The position numbers and the translations under genes are program-made. 64,000 bases of DNA, from positions 1 to 64,000 of the forward strand of contig WNNJ02000909.1 in assembly GCA_012934845.2 (NCBI GenBank). The letters are read 5' to 3'. Origin of the DNA: Pomphorhynchus laevis. Taxonomy: Eukaryota > Acanthocephala > Palaeacanthocephala > Echinorhynchida > Pomphorhynchidae. The notes below the pieces were generated by a model. The model was not told where the DNA came from and made no database searches. It saw only the letters and a program-made list of their open reading frames with translations. Below, in pieces: positions 23,624-36,500 of this stretch. The number at the start of each line of letters is the position of its first letter. Position 1 is the stretch's first letter.

Positions 23624-23924
23624 TAATTTGTTCTTTTTAGTTTGAAAGATTGAAAACTTCATATTCTATTAAATTAAGATAATAAAATCTTAATTTAGAA
23701 CAATGTTGATGATTTAGTCTGATTGAATAAACCTATTTATGGCATATCATGTCTTAGCATGAATGTAAACAAGTATTCTTATAGACTTATCGTATAGATG
23801 TCTTCAGCCCCCTCATTTATATGCAGTATTTAAAAAGTATTCTGAAAGATTTATTAATTTTTATATTGTGCAAAGATTACGTAAATAAAATTAAAAAAAT
23901 AAGAAATGAAACTACAAGTGTGAC
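23624..23924. repeat. 300-bp direct repeat, right copy
   Basis: Partner of 21882-22183. It starts about 340 bp downstream of the C1q stop codon, so the pair brackets the two C1q-domain exons in direct orientation, 1.74 kb apart start to start. Confidence 0.92.
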
Positions 23925-23980
23925 GTACAATATCATACATCGATTGTATTCATTTGATTTTAGATAGTTTAATTCATATA

Positions 23981-24478
23981 TATACTAAATGGTGCTGCTT
24001 GATAGACTGGACTTCGATTCACGACTTTCAGTCGCCATGTCACTTCTAGACGACCAATGAGTACCCGGCAACACTCATCAGTAGAATGAAGTACTCACTG
24101 GCCGTTTCGGTTGTCTGTGTGACATTGTGAATAAAGGCATTTCCGACACTTTGCTTTATTGTCTGAGGCTTACGCTCTTAACCAGATCGAATTGCTGTGC
24201 GGACCATCCTTAAACACTAGGCAGAGATTGTTGCTGAATTGTCGTTGCACTCGTTGGATCCTTAATAGATACGGCAGGTATAATGAGTGTTGTCGGGTAC
24301 TCATTATTCGTCTAGAAGTGACATGGTGACTGAAAGTCGTGAATCGAAGTCCAGTCTATCAAGCAACACCATTTAGTATAAATGCTGTATTTCGTAAGAA
24401 ATCCTGGACCGTTGTCTACTCAGCACATCCGTGCTCTACTATTATACCTGCCGCATCCATTTAGGATCCAACGAGTGA
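23981..24478. repeat. Nested inverted repeats, possible fragment of a repetitive element
   Basis: 98-bp arms at 23981-24078 and 24283-24380 are nearly complementary (ACTTCGATTCACGACTTTCA against its mirror), with a 204-bp spacer. A second inverted pair overlaps this: about 24248-24284 (CACTCGTTGGATCCTTAAT) and 24441-24477. The spacer is richer in G+C than its flanks and holds an AATAAAGGC polyadenylation-like motif. It resembles pieces of one repetitive element joined head to head. No coding capacity. Confidence 0.7.
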
Positions 24479-25690
24479 AGCGAAAATTCCTACAATAGAC
24501 AATTATACCTGCAATAGATGACATAAGTAGAAACAAGAGATTCTAATGATTCCTGATTGGTTATTATTACGAATCATCAGTAGAGAATATTTCTTACTGT
24601 GTGCTACATAAAGGAAGGAAATAAAAATTTTGATATTTCAAGAAAATCAGATATTAATAATCTGTAGAATATTAAGAATCAATATATTCAATTTTTATGC
24701 CATATATTTTTTACTTTATTTAATTTATATTTAATTCTAATGTCATTATTATTTTAAGTAAATCTAGAATTGGTTCGAAAATCGCATGAGTTGTATGCTG
24801 AGATGTTTTAAATTAAATTAGTGTATCTTTTTGATATGTATTTTATCATGTTTTGAAGAAACAAATTGTATATTTGTACATAGTTGAATAGTTCTCTGAT
24901 TCTAACCCAGGATAACGCTAATGCTATGTTGACTAAATATTGATTCAAATGTCGCATGAGCTGTATTAAATGAAATCAAGAAAGTATTGCTATTCTACTC
25001 AAATTCGTAATCGATATTGCAAAACTCAATGCAATGACGAAGCATGAGAAAATGTAATTGATAAATTTAATTTAATAAATTTTTATTTTTGAAGTTTTTC
25101 TAATTCAACAAAAAGCTAATGAGCCAAGTTCGTTTTACAGCTTACAGTCGTACAATATCAGCTTTTACGCAAATCAATAAGTAAATGAACTCCGAAAAAA
25201 GAATCAATACAAATCAATAGTTGTAAGCACGAATGAAACAGATCAAAGTTTGTTAATGTCTAATTATAGCTGCCATCTTTCAAATAAAGAAGATATTTTA
25301 TTTATTCATATTTAATTATTTAAAATAAGATTAAAAATTATAATCATTTAAAAATATTGAATTGTTCTCCTATTTGTTTATTTGTAACAAAACGTTTTAA
25401 CTGATTATGACACAACCGTTTATTCCCTAATCAATTGCGTAATTCAATTTTAAACTGAATAAAGTTTAAAACGTTAAACTTTGTTATAGTTGACTAAAGT
25501 ATAAAAATAAACCCATCTTATAGATTAAACCGCTATGTCACTTAATTCGACTGCTATTACTGTTTAAACTGTGTAAACTGATATTTAGCATTCAACAAAG
25601 TGGAAATTCTAAATGACAAAAATTTGAATTAATCAACAATTTGTTTGAATTATTTAATTTAATAATAAGGGGATTTAAGAATCCACTTAT
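24479..25690. other. Intergenic AT-rich sequence
   Basis: No open frame with recognisable content and no repeat beyond short A/T runs. Intergenic between the C1q gene and CDC23, which converge here. Confidence 0.6.
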
Positions 25691-25894
25691 TATAAAGATC
25701 CAATAAAGAATTATCGGATCTTGATCAAAGAAAGACGGAAAATTTTATAAGATATTTCGCTAATATCTGTAGAAAATTACATTATAATTTACATCTTCAA
25801 AAAATTACAAATTTTCAAATAGTTGATATTTATCTATTTGTCCACTATTAATCAAATAGTTGATAATGATCCATTTATTGATAAATAATTATTA

Positions 25895-26036
25895 GAACTG
25901 GATCAAGAAAAGAGGAAAATTTTTAATATTTCGCTAACTTCTGTTAGCATCTTCGGAAAATTAACTTTTTTCTGAAGATGCTAACAGAAGTTAGCGATAT
26001 ATCAAAAATAATTTCTTCTTTACTTTGATCCAGCTC
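25895..26036. mobile_element. Foldback MITE-like element, copy 1
   Basis: Palindromic element. The halves CGCTAACTTCTGTTAGCATC and its mirror face each other across a short centre (AAAATTAACTTTTTT), and the outer ends match as CTGGATCAAG and TTTGATCCAG. There is no coding capacity. Related copies or pieces occur at 26585-26736, about 25700-25790, near 26165-26230 and near 38425-38475. Confidence 0.75.
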
Positions 26037-26584
26037 CAATAATTCTCTAATTCTTTTATTGGTCTATTAAGTTAGATCACACAATATGATTTAGCTGCGT
26101 ATACCAGCTACGGTATCATTCCTTCATTACTTCCAACTTCGTACACCTTGACTCACAACATGCCAGATCTTGCTAACAGAGGTTAGCAATATATAAAATA
26201 AAATTTTCCCTTTTAATTTCAAGTGTCCATTATAAATCAAAAATAAAAAAATTACGATAGCAATTAATACAAGTCAGAATGCCAACAATTTTGAATACAT
26301 TATGAAATAGTGTAGCATGTTGATACTAAATTGATAAATTTAATATTAAATCATATTTACTTATAATTTTATATAAATATTATATCTAATTATATTATTT
26401 TTTAAAATAATTCTAATTATTTGTTCTAATTTGCTATAAAAATATTGAATATTAATTGATGCGATATGCTTATATACTTTATAGATTAAAAATACTAAAG
26501 GGATTTGCGTTTAATTTCTTTATCATACAAAAATGATAATGCAATGATTTTATATTATTTTTTAAAATTGTATGAAAAACTATT

Positions 26585-26736
26585 GAAACTGCATCAAAGA
26601 AAATAGGAAATATTTTATTAATATTTCGCTAACTTTTGTTAGCGTCTTCAGAAAATTACGTTGAAAATTTCTGAAGATGCTAACATACGTTAGCGATATA
26701 TCAAATAAAATTTTTCCCATTTTTTGATCCAGCTCG
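26585..26736. mobile_element. Foldback MITE-like element, copy 2
   Basis: Same architecture as the copy at 25895: inner arms around GCTAACTTTTGTTAGCGTC and GATGCTAACATACGTTAGC, outer ends CTGCATCAAAGAAA and TTTTTTGATCCAG. The two arms differ at a few places, so it is not newly inserted. Confidence 0.75.
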
Positions 26737-27577
26737 AAAAGTTCGTTATTAATAAACGATCATTATCAACTAGTTACAATAATAAATGTGTTATTGCGTG
26801 ACATTAGAAAATGTTTTATGTTTTAAGAAGATAAACATAAATTAAACATAAAACATAAACGTTTTACTAAGAAGATACACATTCTAATTTTAAACAAATT
26901 TATCTAGGTACTCTTTTTCGTGATAAATGTTTGAATATTTTTATAAATAATATTTATTTTGATATTTAAAAATGTTTATTAAATAGATTTACCTAATATA
27001 AAGAGAGTGTTTGAAACAATTATTTCATCTTATATTTTGAAATATACACATATATGCTATAATAACTAAAAAACTGTTATTTTAACGAGCAAAGGCAGTA
27101 AAATATTTTTTACATGTCTTGTTGTCCTCCGAGTTATTCTATATTTTACTTACTGTAGTCGGTAATGCCAGATGAATAAATACACGTATTTAGAATAAAT
27201 ATTATTTAAATAATAATTATATAATAATTAATATATTAACTTAATTATTATTTTATAATTTTTAATAATTAGATTTACTTTCCTAAATCTGACATAGCTG
27301 TGATAGAGTGACTGGTAATCATAGAGGGAATTAGTAATCGTAAAGATAACAAGTTAACTGATTTATTTTAGATTATATTTTTAAATAAACGATTTTTCGT
27401 AGAAAAACATATTTTACAGTTATATGACTTTTGAACACTTATATGAATCAACGTAAACATTTAACGTCATGTTGATTCATTACGAATCAACGTGACGCAG
27501 TTCATTAGTAGTAACAGCCGTCAATTGAGATATAACAGGAGAAATAGTTGCAGAGTGATTCTTAAAGCAAAACAGAT
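26737..27577. other. Intergenic sequence and presumed CDC23 3' UTR
   Basis: AT-rich. A minus-strand AATAAA at 27362-27367, about 210 nt beyond the CDC23 stop codon, could be its polyadenylation signal. A plus-strand open frame at 27492-27674 is antisense to the last CDC23 exon and has no support. Confidence 0.5.
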
Positions 27578-30500
27578 TTACGATGCTAATTTATTAATAA
27601 GCTTATTTACCGGGTATTTTGTTGCATCCAACGCCCAACGGAGAACAGCTTCCAGTCCAGTCAAATCGTCATGACGTTCATAATACTGTCCGAGATATCG
27701 CAACGCCTCACATATCTCATCCTGATCGGAACTAGCCTAAAAATAATGATTAAATAATGACTAAATTCGCATTGCTATATTTATGAATATATTTTGGAAA
27801 CTAATTTTTGACAAAATGCTATACGCCAAAAGTAAATATTCTAGCTGGTTTTTGGTCCTCTGCTTCAAACAAAAGTTTGATTATTTTCAACATGGTTAAA
27901 ATTTCTCGTTTGTTCCATTATAATATCTTGCCTATTTAAATCATATTGCGTTCCATTTCGCAATATATCAAATCTGGATCTACACGTAATCCATAGCTAA
28001 TTATGATCAAATATTAAAAACTTATTAAAACAAAGCACAAACGTATAAAAATGAGACTAAATGCTAGGATTTTATATAGAGCAAACGAAAGTGTCTCGAT
28101 AGCCTCGCGAAAGCGATGAAACTTGCAGAAATAGCAGCAAAATCTAAATAATTAAGAAACAAATGACATTAGTAGCCAACAATTTAGTAATTGTAGTATA
28201 TCAATTCGATCTAATATATTTTTAAAAAAAATATATTAGAATATATTAGCTTTCCTATTTTTCCATTTTGCAATTTGCATTTAATTTGCATCTTTGGTAT
28301 TGGTCAAACTTTAAATTGATGGCCATTAAAGAGTACGTTGAAAATCGAAGCTTTATAGACATTGAAAATTTCTGCTTGCAACATGTGATCAATTTAAATT
28401 ATCAAACCAAATACTTTGATGAAATTGCTTACTAATCGATTGTATTATCTAATACTTGTAAAATGGTTTTTGTTATACAATAAAATGGTAAATGTAAAAT
28501 GGTTTTTTCAATTATGCTAAAATACGATACTAATTAATTATTAATTATTAATAAATAATAATTAGAATTATTAATTTTATTTTTGTTTTTTTTTATCATT
28601 GGTTTAATATTTAATATTTTATTACAAAAAGTAAAAATCCTTCTTTGGATTTTTACAAAGCAACGCAAATTTTAAAACATTAAAGAAAATGTAGTTTATT
28701 TAAAAATAATATTATTCTTTAAAATTAAATGTCGGAATTCTTCCGCGTATATATCGGTAGAAATAATTCTACGATACATATAATTGATGTTCAAACAAAG
28801 TATGTTTTGACGTCACAATTAGGCTATAATGTGATTGTTTCATAAACCTAATATTTTCTAGTAGGAATATCAATTTAAAATTAATCATTAAAATCCTAAA
28901 CTAATCAATTTTAAACTAATGTACATTTCTTGATAAATTCCATCGTTTAAGAATTAAAATTATAAAATGTAGATTATATACGAAACAAATAATGCTACTA
29001 CACTAAGGTGGCACAATATTTCCAAATAATAAGAAAAAGATCTAACAAGATTTTAGTAAACAAGTAAATTTTTGCTCTCTAATACTAATTTTGCATTTTA
29101 TTAATAAAAAGTAGTGGTATAAATAAATTATCAACAATACCAAATGCAATGAAATAAAAATCTTTCTATTAATGACTAATAAGTCATAACGAAACTTGTC
29201 GTGAAAAAAAAACTTCCATTACAATAATCAACATTTTAATATTAAATTTATTCATTTACCAACTAAATTTGACAAATTACTGCAAAAAATACACGAAAAC
29301 AATTTACCACACATGATTTAACATCCTCGAGATATCGTAAATAAATGCGAACAACAGCCTCATCATTTCCAAGAATTCGATAAATCCTAGAGCATAAATT
29401 TTGGATGATTTATGATTTTAAAGCAATTATAGTAACTTTTTAATTACCACCTATAAAAATGAAACTACCAAAATGAGAATTTATAATTGGTATTTTTATA
29501 TTTTATATACTACTTTATGTTACATAAACCAGTAATAAAAAGGGTAATACTTCCAATGTACATGTACAATCAGTTTATTTCTCTTATCACACTATAATTA
29601 AAATACAAATGTATCATTAAAAATGATAAATTTGTCTCGAGTCATTCAATAATCTTATTTTACCAATAAAGAATCATATCAATTTTTAAATCTTTTTTAT
29701 GCACATTTTACACAGATTTTAGTACTGAATCATTTAGTAAGCAAATACAATGTCATTGTATTCACGTACCATCTTACAATTTTACTACAATTTATATAAA
29801 TCTTCTTATTAATCTATTTATTACAATGACCATTCCATTTATATATAAATTGAATACCAATTTCTTTTATCTTTTAAAATAGAAAGATACTGTTTTTTTA
29901 AAGCAGTCATTAATATCTTCTGGCAGTATTTTTAATGAAATTGAAGTGAACATTTTTTACTTAAACATTGTTATTTCGATTGTTGCTGCCATCGACTAAA
30001 AACGTTTGAAAAAACTGACTTTTTAGTTCTTTTTTAAGCATTTTGTTTTATTTATTTTTTCAAATTCGATTTTTATTGTTTCGTTATTACAGCATGCGAT
30101 TAGACACGGCAATTAAAAACACTAAATCTGTTAATTTATTAGCATTTTTTTATTCTGAAGATTATGGCAGTAGCTGTTTAGTATTTTAATAGATTTATAA
30201 TTTATCTTCTCGATTTATAAAATATTTAAACTATATGCAAGATAATTCCTGATGACTGTTTATAATAATATTTAATATAAAAACAAACTTTTTAAGATAT
30301 TTTAAATTACACAAAATGAAATTCGGCTACGTTTATAGACGTCTATCAAACATGCCATTTAGTCGGTTACAGACTTGAGTTAGAGTTTAATCCGTAAATT
30401 GAATCATCACATAATTTTATTCTATCCTAGTTAAACGTGATTCATAAATTAAACAAATTAAATGAAATACTTTGATGAATGATAAATAGATTAAATCAGT

Positions 30501-33500
30501 TAAATATGACTTCTACTAAAAAATAATTTACACCGTCCGGCCATATGTGGTGAGACATTGTTATAAACACATTAAATATTTGATAAAGCAATTTTAAGAT
30601 TAATTTAATTATCTAACAGCTTAAATAAAATGGAAATTAAGAGCAAAACGTAAAAAATTTCATATTCACGTTTGAATGATTGTATGGCTCATGTAAAGCT
30701 TTAACTGTTAGGAAAAAATTTAACTTTCAAAATTTAATGATATAAACTTATATGATTAAAACTTACAAAAATATTTAAACACTTTAAACTTATATTATAT
30801 AAGGTTGTATTCGACTCTATTGTAAATATTTGTTGTTGGTTTTATCGACATGAGACAGAATAAAACAAAATATTAGTTAATATTTACAAGCTTTAAATTG
30901 ATTAGGGACATTCAAAGCAGCTAGTAAACTAAATATTGACAACAACGAATATATACAGGTCATCACAAAGCACGCAAGAATTTAGCTCAATGTGTGAGTG
31001 AGATATAAACGTTTATGACCGGATACCTTATATGATCCAGTAATGGATATACGTCAATGACGATTTTATGATACTCCTTAAGGATCCCTCAACATAACTT
31101 GTCATGTATATTGAACTCACATGATCCGCCATACAATGAAATGTATTACCAACTGATTCTTCGCAGAGAATCAATTTTCTACAAATTGATAAATTATAAA
31201 ATTATAAACTGCTAAAAATTGAACAAATGGTTGCCAATAATTTAACTAATGAATACACTATATATTGATACATGGTGGTCATCTTCTTATGTTGATTACG
31301 CAATAACCACGCGAACTGAAATATCGACGCAGGTCTAGAGACGTCTCTAGAATATCCAGTGATTCATAAAATACAAATCTAGATAGTTATTGCACATGAA
31401 AAATGTTTCTTAAAATACTAATATGAAACAATGGATGCTTTGTTCGAAATGTAAAAAACAGTGAAATCAAATAAATTTAATTATCAGTTGATAAGTAATA
31501 AAACATCCACGGATTTTACTAAAGGAGTTGCTTATTTAAAAAATAATAGAAAGCAGAAAGTAGATTTTTTCTAAGAAAATTGTTCCATAAATTATTTTTT
31601 AAGAAGATTTTTCACTAAATTATTTTCACTAAACGATTGTTTTAAGTGACCGATTAATCGGTCAAAGGTATCTCTTGAATCAAACGAGTAAAGGGATACA
31701 TGTAAAGATTAAGCAATTAAAGGGATACTAATTGAAAACAGTGTGTGGCAGTATAAATAGACGCATATATAGGCACACCTTTTTGAAAACATAAAGTGCA
31801 GAAAGCAGATAGCAATAAATGAGGACACACTTATACTTATATGTCAACTTTATTATGCGTCACATTAAGTGACATATATAAGTGATGTCATACGTTGTTA
31901 TTGGCTTTGATTAAAATAAATTGTAAATTACGTAGCAAGCCTTGTGAGCGCAATGTTTTCACAGTCACCAACACAATAAGCCTTCCAATAGCATCGTCTC
32001 GAATCTGAATTGCTGCCAATTTTACTGTAAACATCGCCAAGTGCAACCAGAAATCGTGCATCAAGTGGTCTTGTTTAGAAGACAAATATATGCTAATGAC
32101 TAGTATTATTTTTCAAAATGCTTACCTTATTTCATGTGCTTTCATGTAATAATAAAGTGCGTACTTGGGCATTTTCATTATCTCATAGGTTTGACCAAGA
32201 CCATACCATGCTCTGTATTCCTTTGAATCTAATTCTAATAGCAAACATTCTAATTATCAAAACAAAATACAATCATTTCGTAAACTGTGTGTTAAACTTT
32301 AGTTCTTTGTCTTAAACTAAAGGTTTACTGTTTTAGGAAAATTATTTACTCATGCATATAACTAAATGTGGAGAGAGTAAAAATAATAAATTTATAACAA
32401 AATAATATAAATTTATTTTGTTATAAATTTTTATTTGTTTAAATGTAAATAAATGCACGACAACATAAATGTAAATTTATGTTGTCGTGCTTCTTTTATA
32501 AAAATTTATAATTATTTATTATAAGCAAAGTTTACCAAGTCGCTTGTATTCGCGTTTAAAGTAATAAAGTCATTAAATCACAGAGCAGTCGGCAATATGA
32601 AGCCAATCAAACCTTTTGTTACAGCTGCGACTCAATTGCTAAAAAAAGTCTTGCATGTTCGTAAAATTTGGATTGGCATGGAACATGATTGTCGTGCTTC
32701 GACTCCCAGCCAAACCATTTATTTAACCTTTCTCCTACAGATGCACTAGCTGTAAAACTAAATAGCTTGACTAAATAAAACATGGCACTATAATTTTAAA
32801 AATTATCAATGTTTAATCGTGAGTTTTTAGTTTTGCTGAGCAGAAAACAATTAATTAAAGATAAATTTACAAATCAATTTGATTTGTAAATTGTTTTCAG
32901 TTTAGCTAAAATTCAAGTTAAACAAATTAAAATGTGGAATGTTTTTCCAAAATATACGTCAACCAAATGTCTTACTAGTTGTCGACTACAGTACCTACTG
33001 CTTTCCTGTAAGCCAAGACGGCTGAACTGTAACTTTTAAGTTCCATACATTCGTGTCCAGCTAATGTCCAGGCAAACACGTAATATGGATTTACTTTTAA
33101 AGCTTGCAGATAATAATGTACTGCTTTGCAATGTTCTTTAATTATACTGTAATAATTCCCTAAACAAAAGATATTTAAAGGAAATGTTGTAAGTAAATGC
33201 TTTACCAAGAACACAGCATGTCTCATGCCTGTACGGATTTACGGCAAAACATTGTTGAGCTAACAGCGAAAGTGCCGGACGATCATACTATATGCACAGA
33301 TCAGATAACACGTTGAAGATAAGAACATGCCTTACAATGACAAACAATAAATTCGAAAATTGATCGATAAAGTCAAGATTGTAAGGATCCGTCTTTCGTA
33401 AATTTAGATAAGCTTCTTTTGCCACCTCCGAACCTGCAGAACCTATTTAGGAAGATATTTTTGATTTCATTTAATTTGATTTCATTTGATTTCATTCAAG

Positions 33501-36500
33501 ATGTGCTTTTTAAAATACATGTCAAATAAAACAAATGGCACATTTTTTGATCAAATCAAATTTACAAAAAAAATTATTTTATAAATTACAAATCGCAAAT
33601 AATTTTAAATATATGTCATATCATAAATGAATGAAATAAATATAAAAAAATGAAATATATCATTTATGTCTAATTCAGGTAGTGCAATTTCGTTTTATAA
33701 AATGATTTAAAATCTTTTTACAAAGTTTTTAAATTTTTTAAAAAATTAAATTACGCTGGCATTAATTTTTATAAAATCATGAGAGTATTGCTTCTTACAT
33801 TTAAGAAATTAAATAATTAACTAACATTTAATAATATTTAATTAAATAGCATTAATTTTGGAAATGTCAAATTTCGCCGATCGGCAAAATAACGTAAAAG
33901 ATAAAAAAAATAAGAAATTAATTCCGACGTTGTGACGGTTGTATAATTGCACAGATACTTATATTATGTATAGCATAAAAATCAATCTAAGCTAATACAT
34001 TTTTTAAATGATTAAAAAATTTATAATTAAATAATAAATTATCACTCTATTATTAGCAATTTATTAGCAAAATATTTAAAAATTTATCTTTAATAATAAA
34101 TGATTGATTTTATTTTTATGACGTTCAATTCTGTTAATATTATTAAGTGAAAATATATAATTTTATCTAATATCCAGTAATGGCATATGTATAAACTTAT
34201 GATATATTTTATGATTTGTTAAAGAATTAATAAAGATATATTAAAATAATACAAATTATTAATATAAATTATTAAATAATTTTAATTGAATATTAGCTCT
34301 GAAATTGTTAATTTCAATTAAAATAAAATAAAGTATAAAACATCGAAATTATTTCACACAAAAATCACCTTTTGCATTCCACAAAGCAGACACACGTTTC
34401 TCTTGAATATATGAGCAGGTGGGTTCAAATTTTGCTTTTATCAATTCATCGTATATCAGTAGAGCATCTTCGGAGCACTGAAGTTCATTAAGACAATGCG
34501 CAAAGAAAAGATTTCGAACCCAGTGATTCGGTAACTTTAGATACTTCAACTATTAAAGTGAAAAACCGTAAGATAAACGAATCATAAAAATAAAATAATT
34601 TTTCTGTAAACAATGTTGCCAAATATGTGAATTATAATTAAACATCATTTTCAATTCGAAATAGACAATACAGAAAAGACAATCCCTTCTTGACAGAATA
34701 TATGTATTTCGCAGTTTTAACTCAACGATGAAAATACCTACGAACGTAAATTTTAACAAGATAAATATGAATTTATTCGTTAACTAATTTACGAAAACGT
34801 AAGTTAGTTAGCTATTTAATTGAATATTGATAAAAAAGTGAATTTTAGTGTTCCTTGGTCATTTAGATTAAACACAAGACTATGCATAACGTAATACAAA
34901 TTTCAAAAAAATAATTAATTTAATTTACAAATTAATCGCTGATTAAATAAACAAAATTTTCAAAAATTGATTTGATTTCCTGATGAAAGATATTCATTCA
35001 AGTTATCTCGTTATTTTTTAAATATAGTAAACACGTTTTGTTTGTATATTTTCCGCAGATACCTTTACATTTTTTCTTTGTTTAGATTATTCCAATTAAA
35101 TTCATCTTTACCTAATTCATTTTACTCTCCGTCCTTCTTCCCGCTTTTAGCTCCTTTATTTCCTCTTGACTTTCTTAATCTTCTGATTTTCTCATATTAA
35201 AAACCTTTTCCCATTCAGCCCTCTGCCTGTCATGAGCATCCTACTACCTCAATATTTTGATTTAATTATTATAAAAAATTTAATTGATTTATTAATTAAT
35301 AAAACATTTACGACATTTATATTTTTCTTATCCAAAGTAGTAAAAATAAAAAATTTAAGTAAACAATTAAAGTAAACATTTATGACAAACATTTTATACG
35401 AATTTGTTAAATTTGATTACAGAATATAATTTTAATTCACCAAATATACCCAATTTCAATGAATTTTACCTGGTATCGTGATGAAACCAGTGTAGCCAGC
35501 TCGATCCAAGCTGACCAAAGATGAGGTTGAAATGTTACGGCTTTTATAAAATACTCTATAGCTTCCTTATTAAGCTTGAGACAGCGAGCCACACATGCGC
35601 GACTAAAATAAATTACAGATTTCCTTAGTCAGTTAATTGAAGGTTTAATCACATAAAACAAGTATAAAAGTCATCGTCACACAATGTTTTCTGAAGTTGA
35701 TTTCTGAGAGAAATGAATTTTGAATATTGCGAATCCATGCTTGACGCGACTATAATTCAAGGACGTAAAATAAACTAAAGATTTTTATTTCCTACCCTTT
35801 TCAAAGCTGCGCATCATAGATTTCTTAGATAGCAGCTAAAAACAATTTTTTATTAAATTTAAATCCAAATTTACATTAATTTTAAACATATATTTAATTT
35901 TAAATCCAAATTTAAATTTTTTATCTTAAATGCCTGATAATTCCAATCAGCCATAATTAATCATACCAGCTAACTGAGCCTAAATTATTTATAAATCAGA
36001 AATAAAGATAAATAAATAATTAAATAATTATAATATAATATAAGTATAATTGTATATAATATAAGTTTTTATATAATCTATATTTATAAAATAAAGATTT
36101 AAAACAAAACTCATTATTATGAATTTACAGACGATTTAGTATAAAAAATTGGAGGTCATCAGGTGGAGCTGCTATGTGATCAGGTTTTGGCCCCTATTCC
36201 TCGACCCAACATAGCTTCGGGCCAAAAACTCGCTAATGACGTATTTCTTTTATTTCCTTTTCCCATCCATTATATAATATATATAATAAACTAGAAAAAT
36301 AATATATATGGTTCAAGCGGAGTTGAAATGGGCTCTCCGCTTGAACCTACTTTAGCAAACATTTATATGGATGAATGGGAAACTGACATATATCACAGAC
36401 TGACAAACCTACGCGCATATTGGCGCTATGTATATGATATGTCTATGTTTTCTTCACGCCTCCGAATAAAGTATCACTCCGAAATGTGCTTAATAATAAA

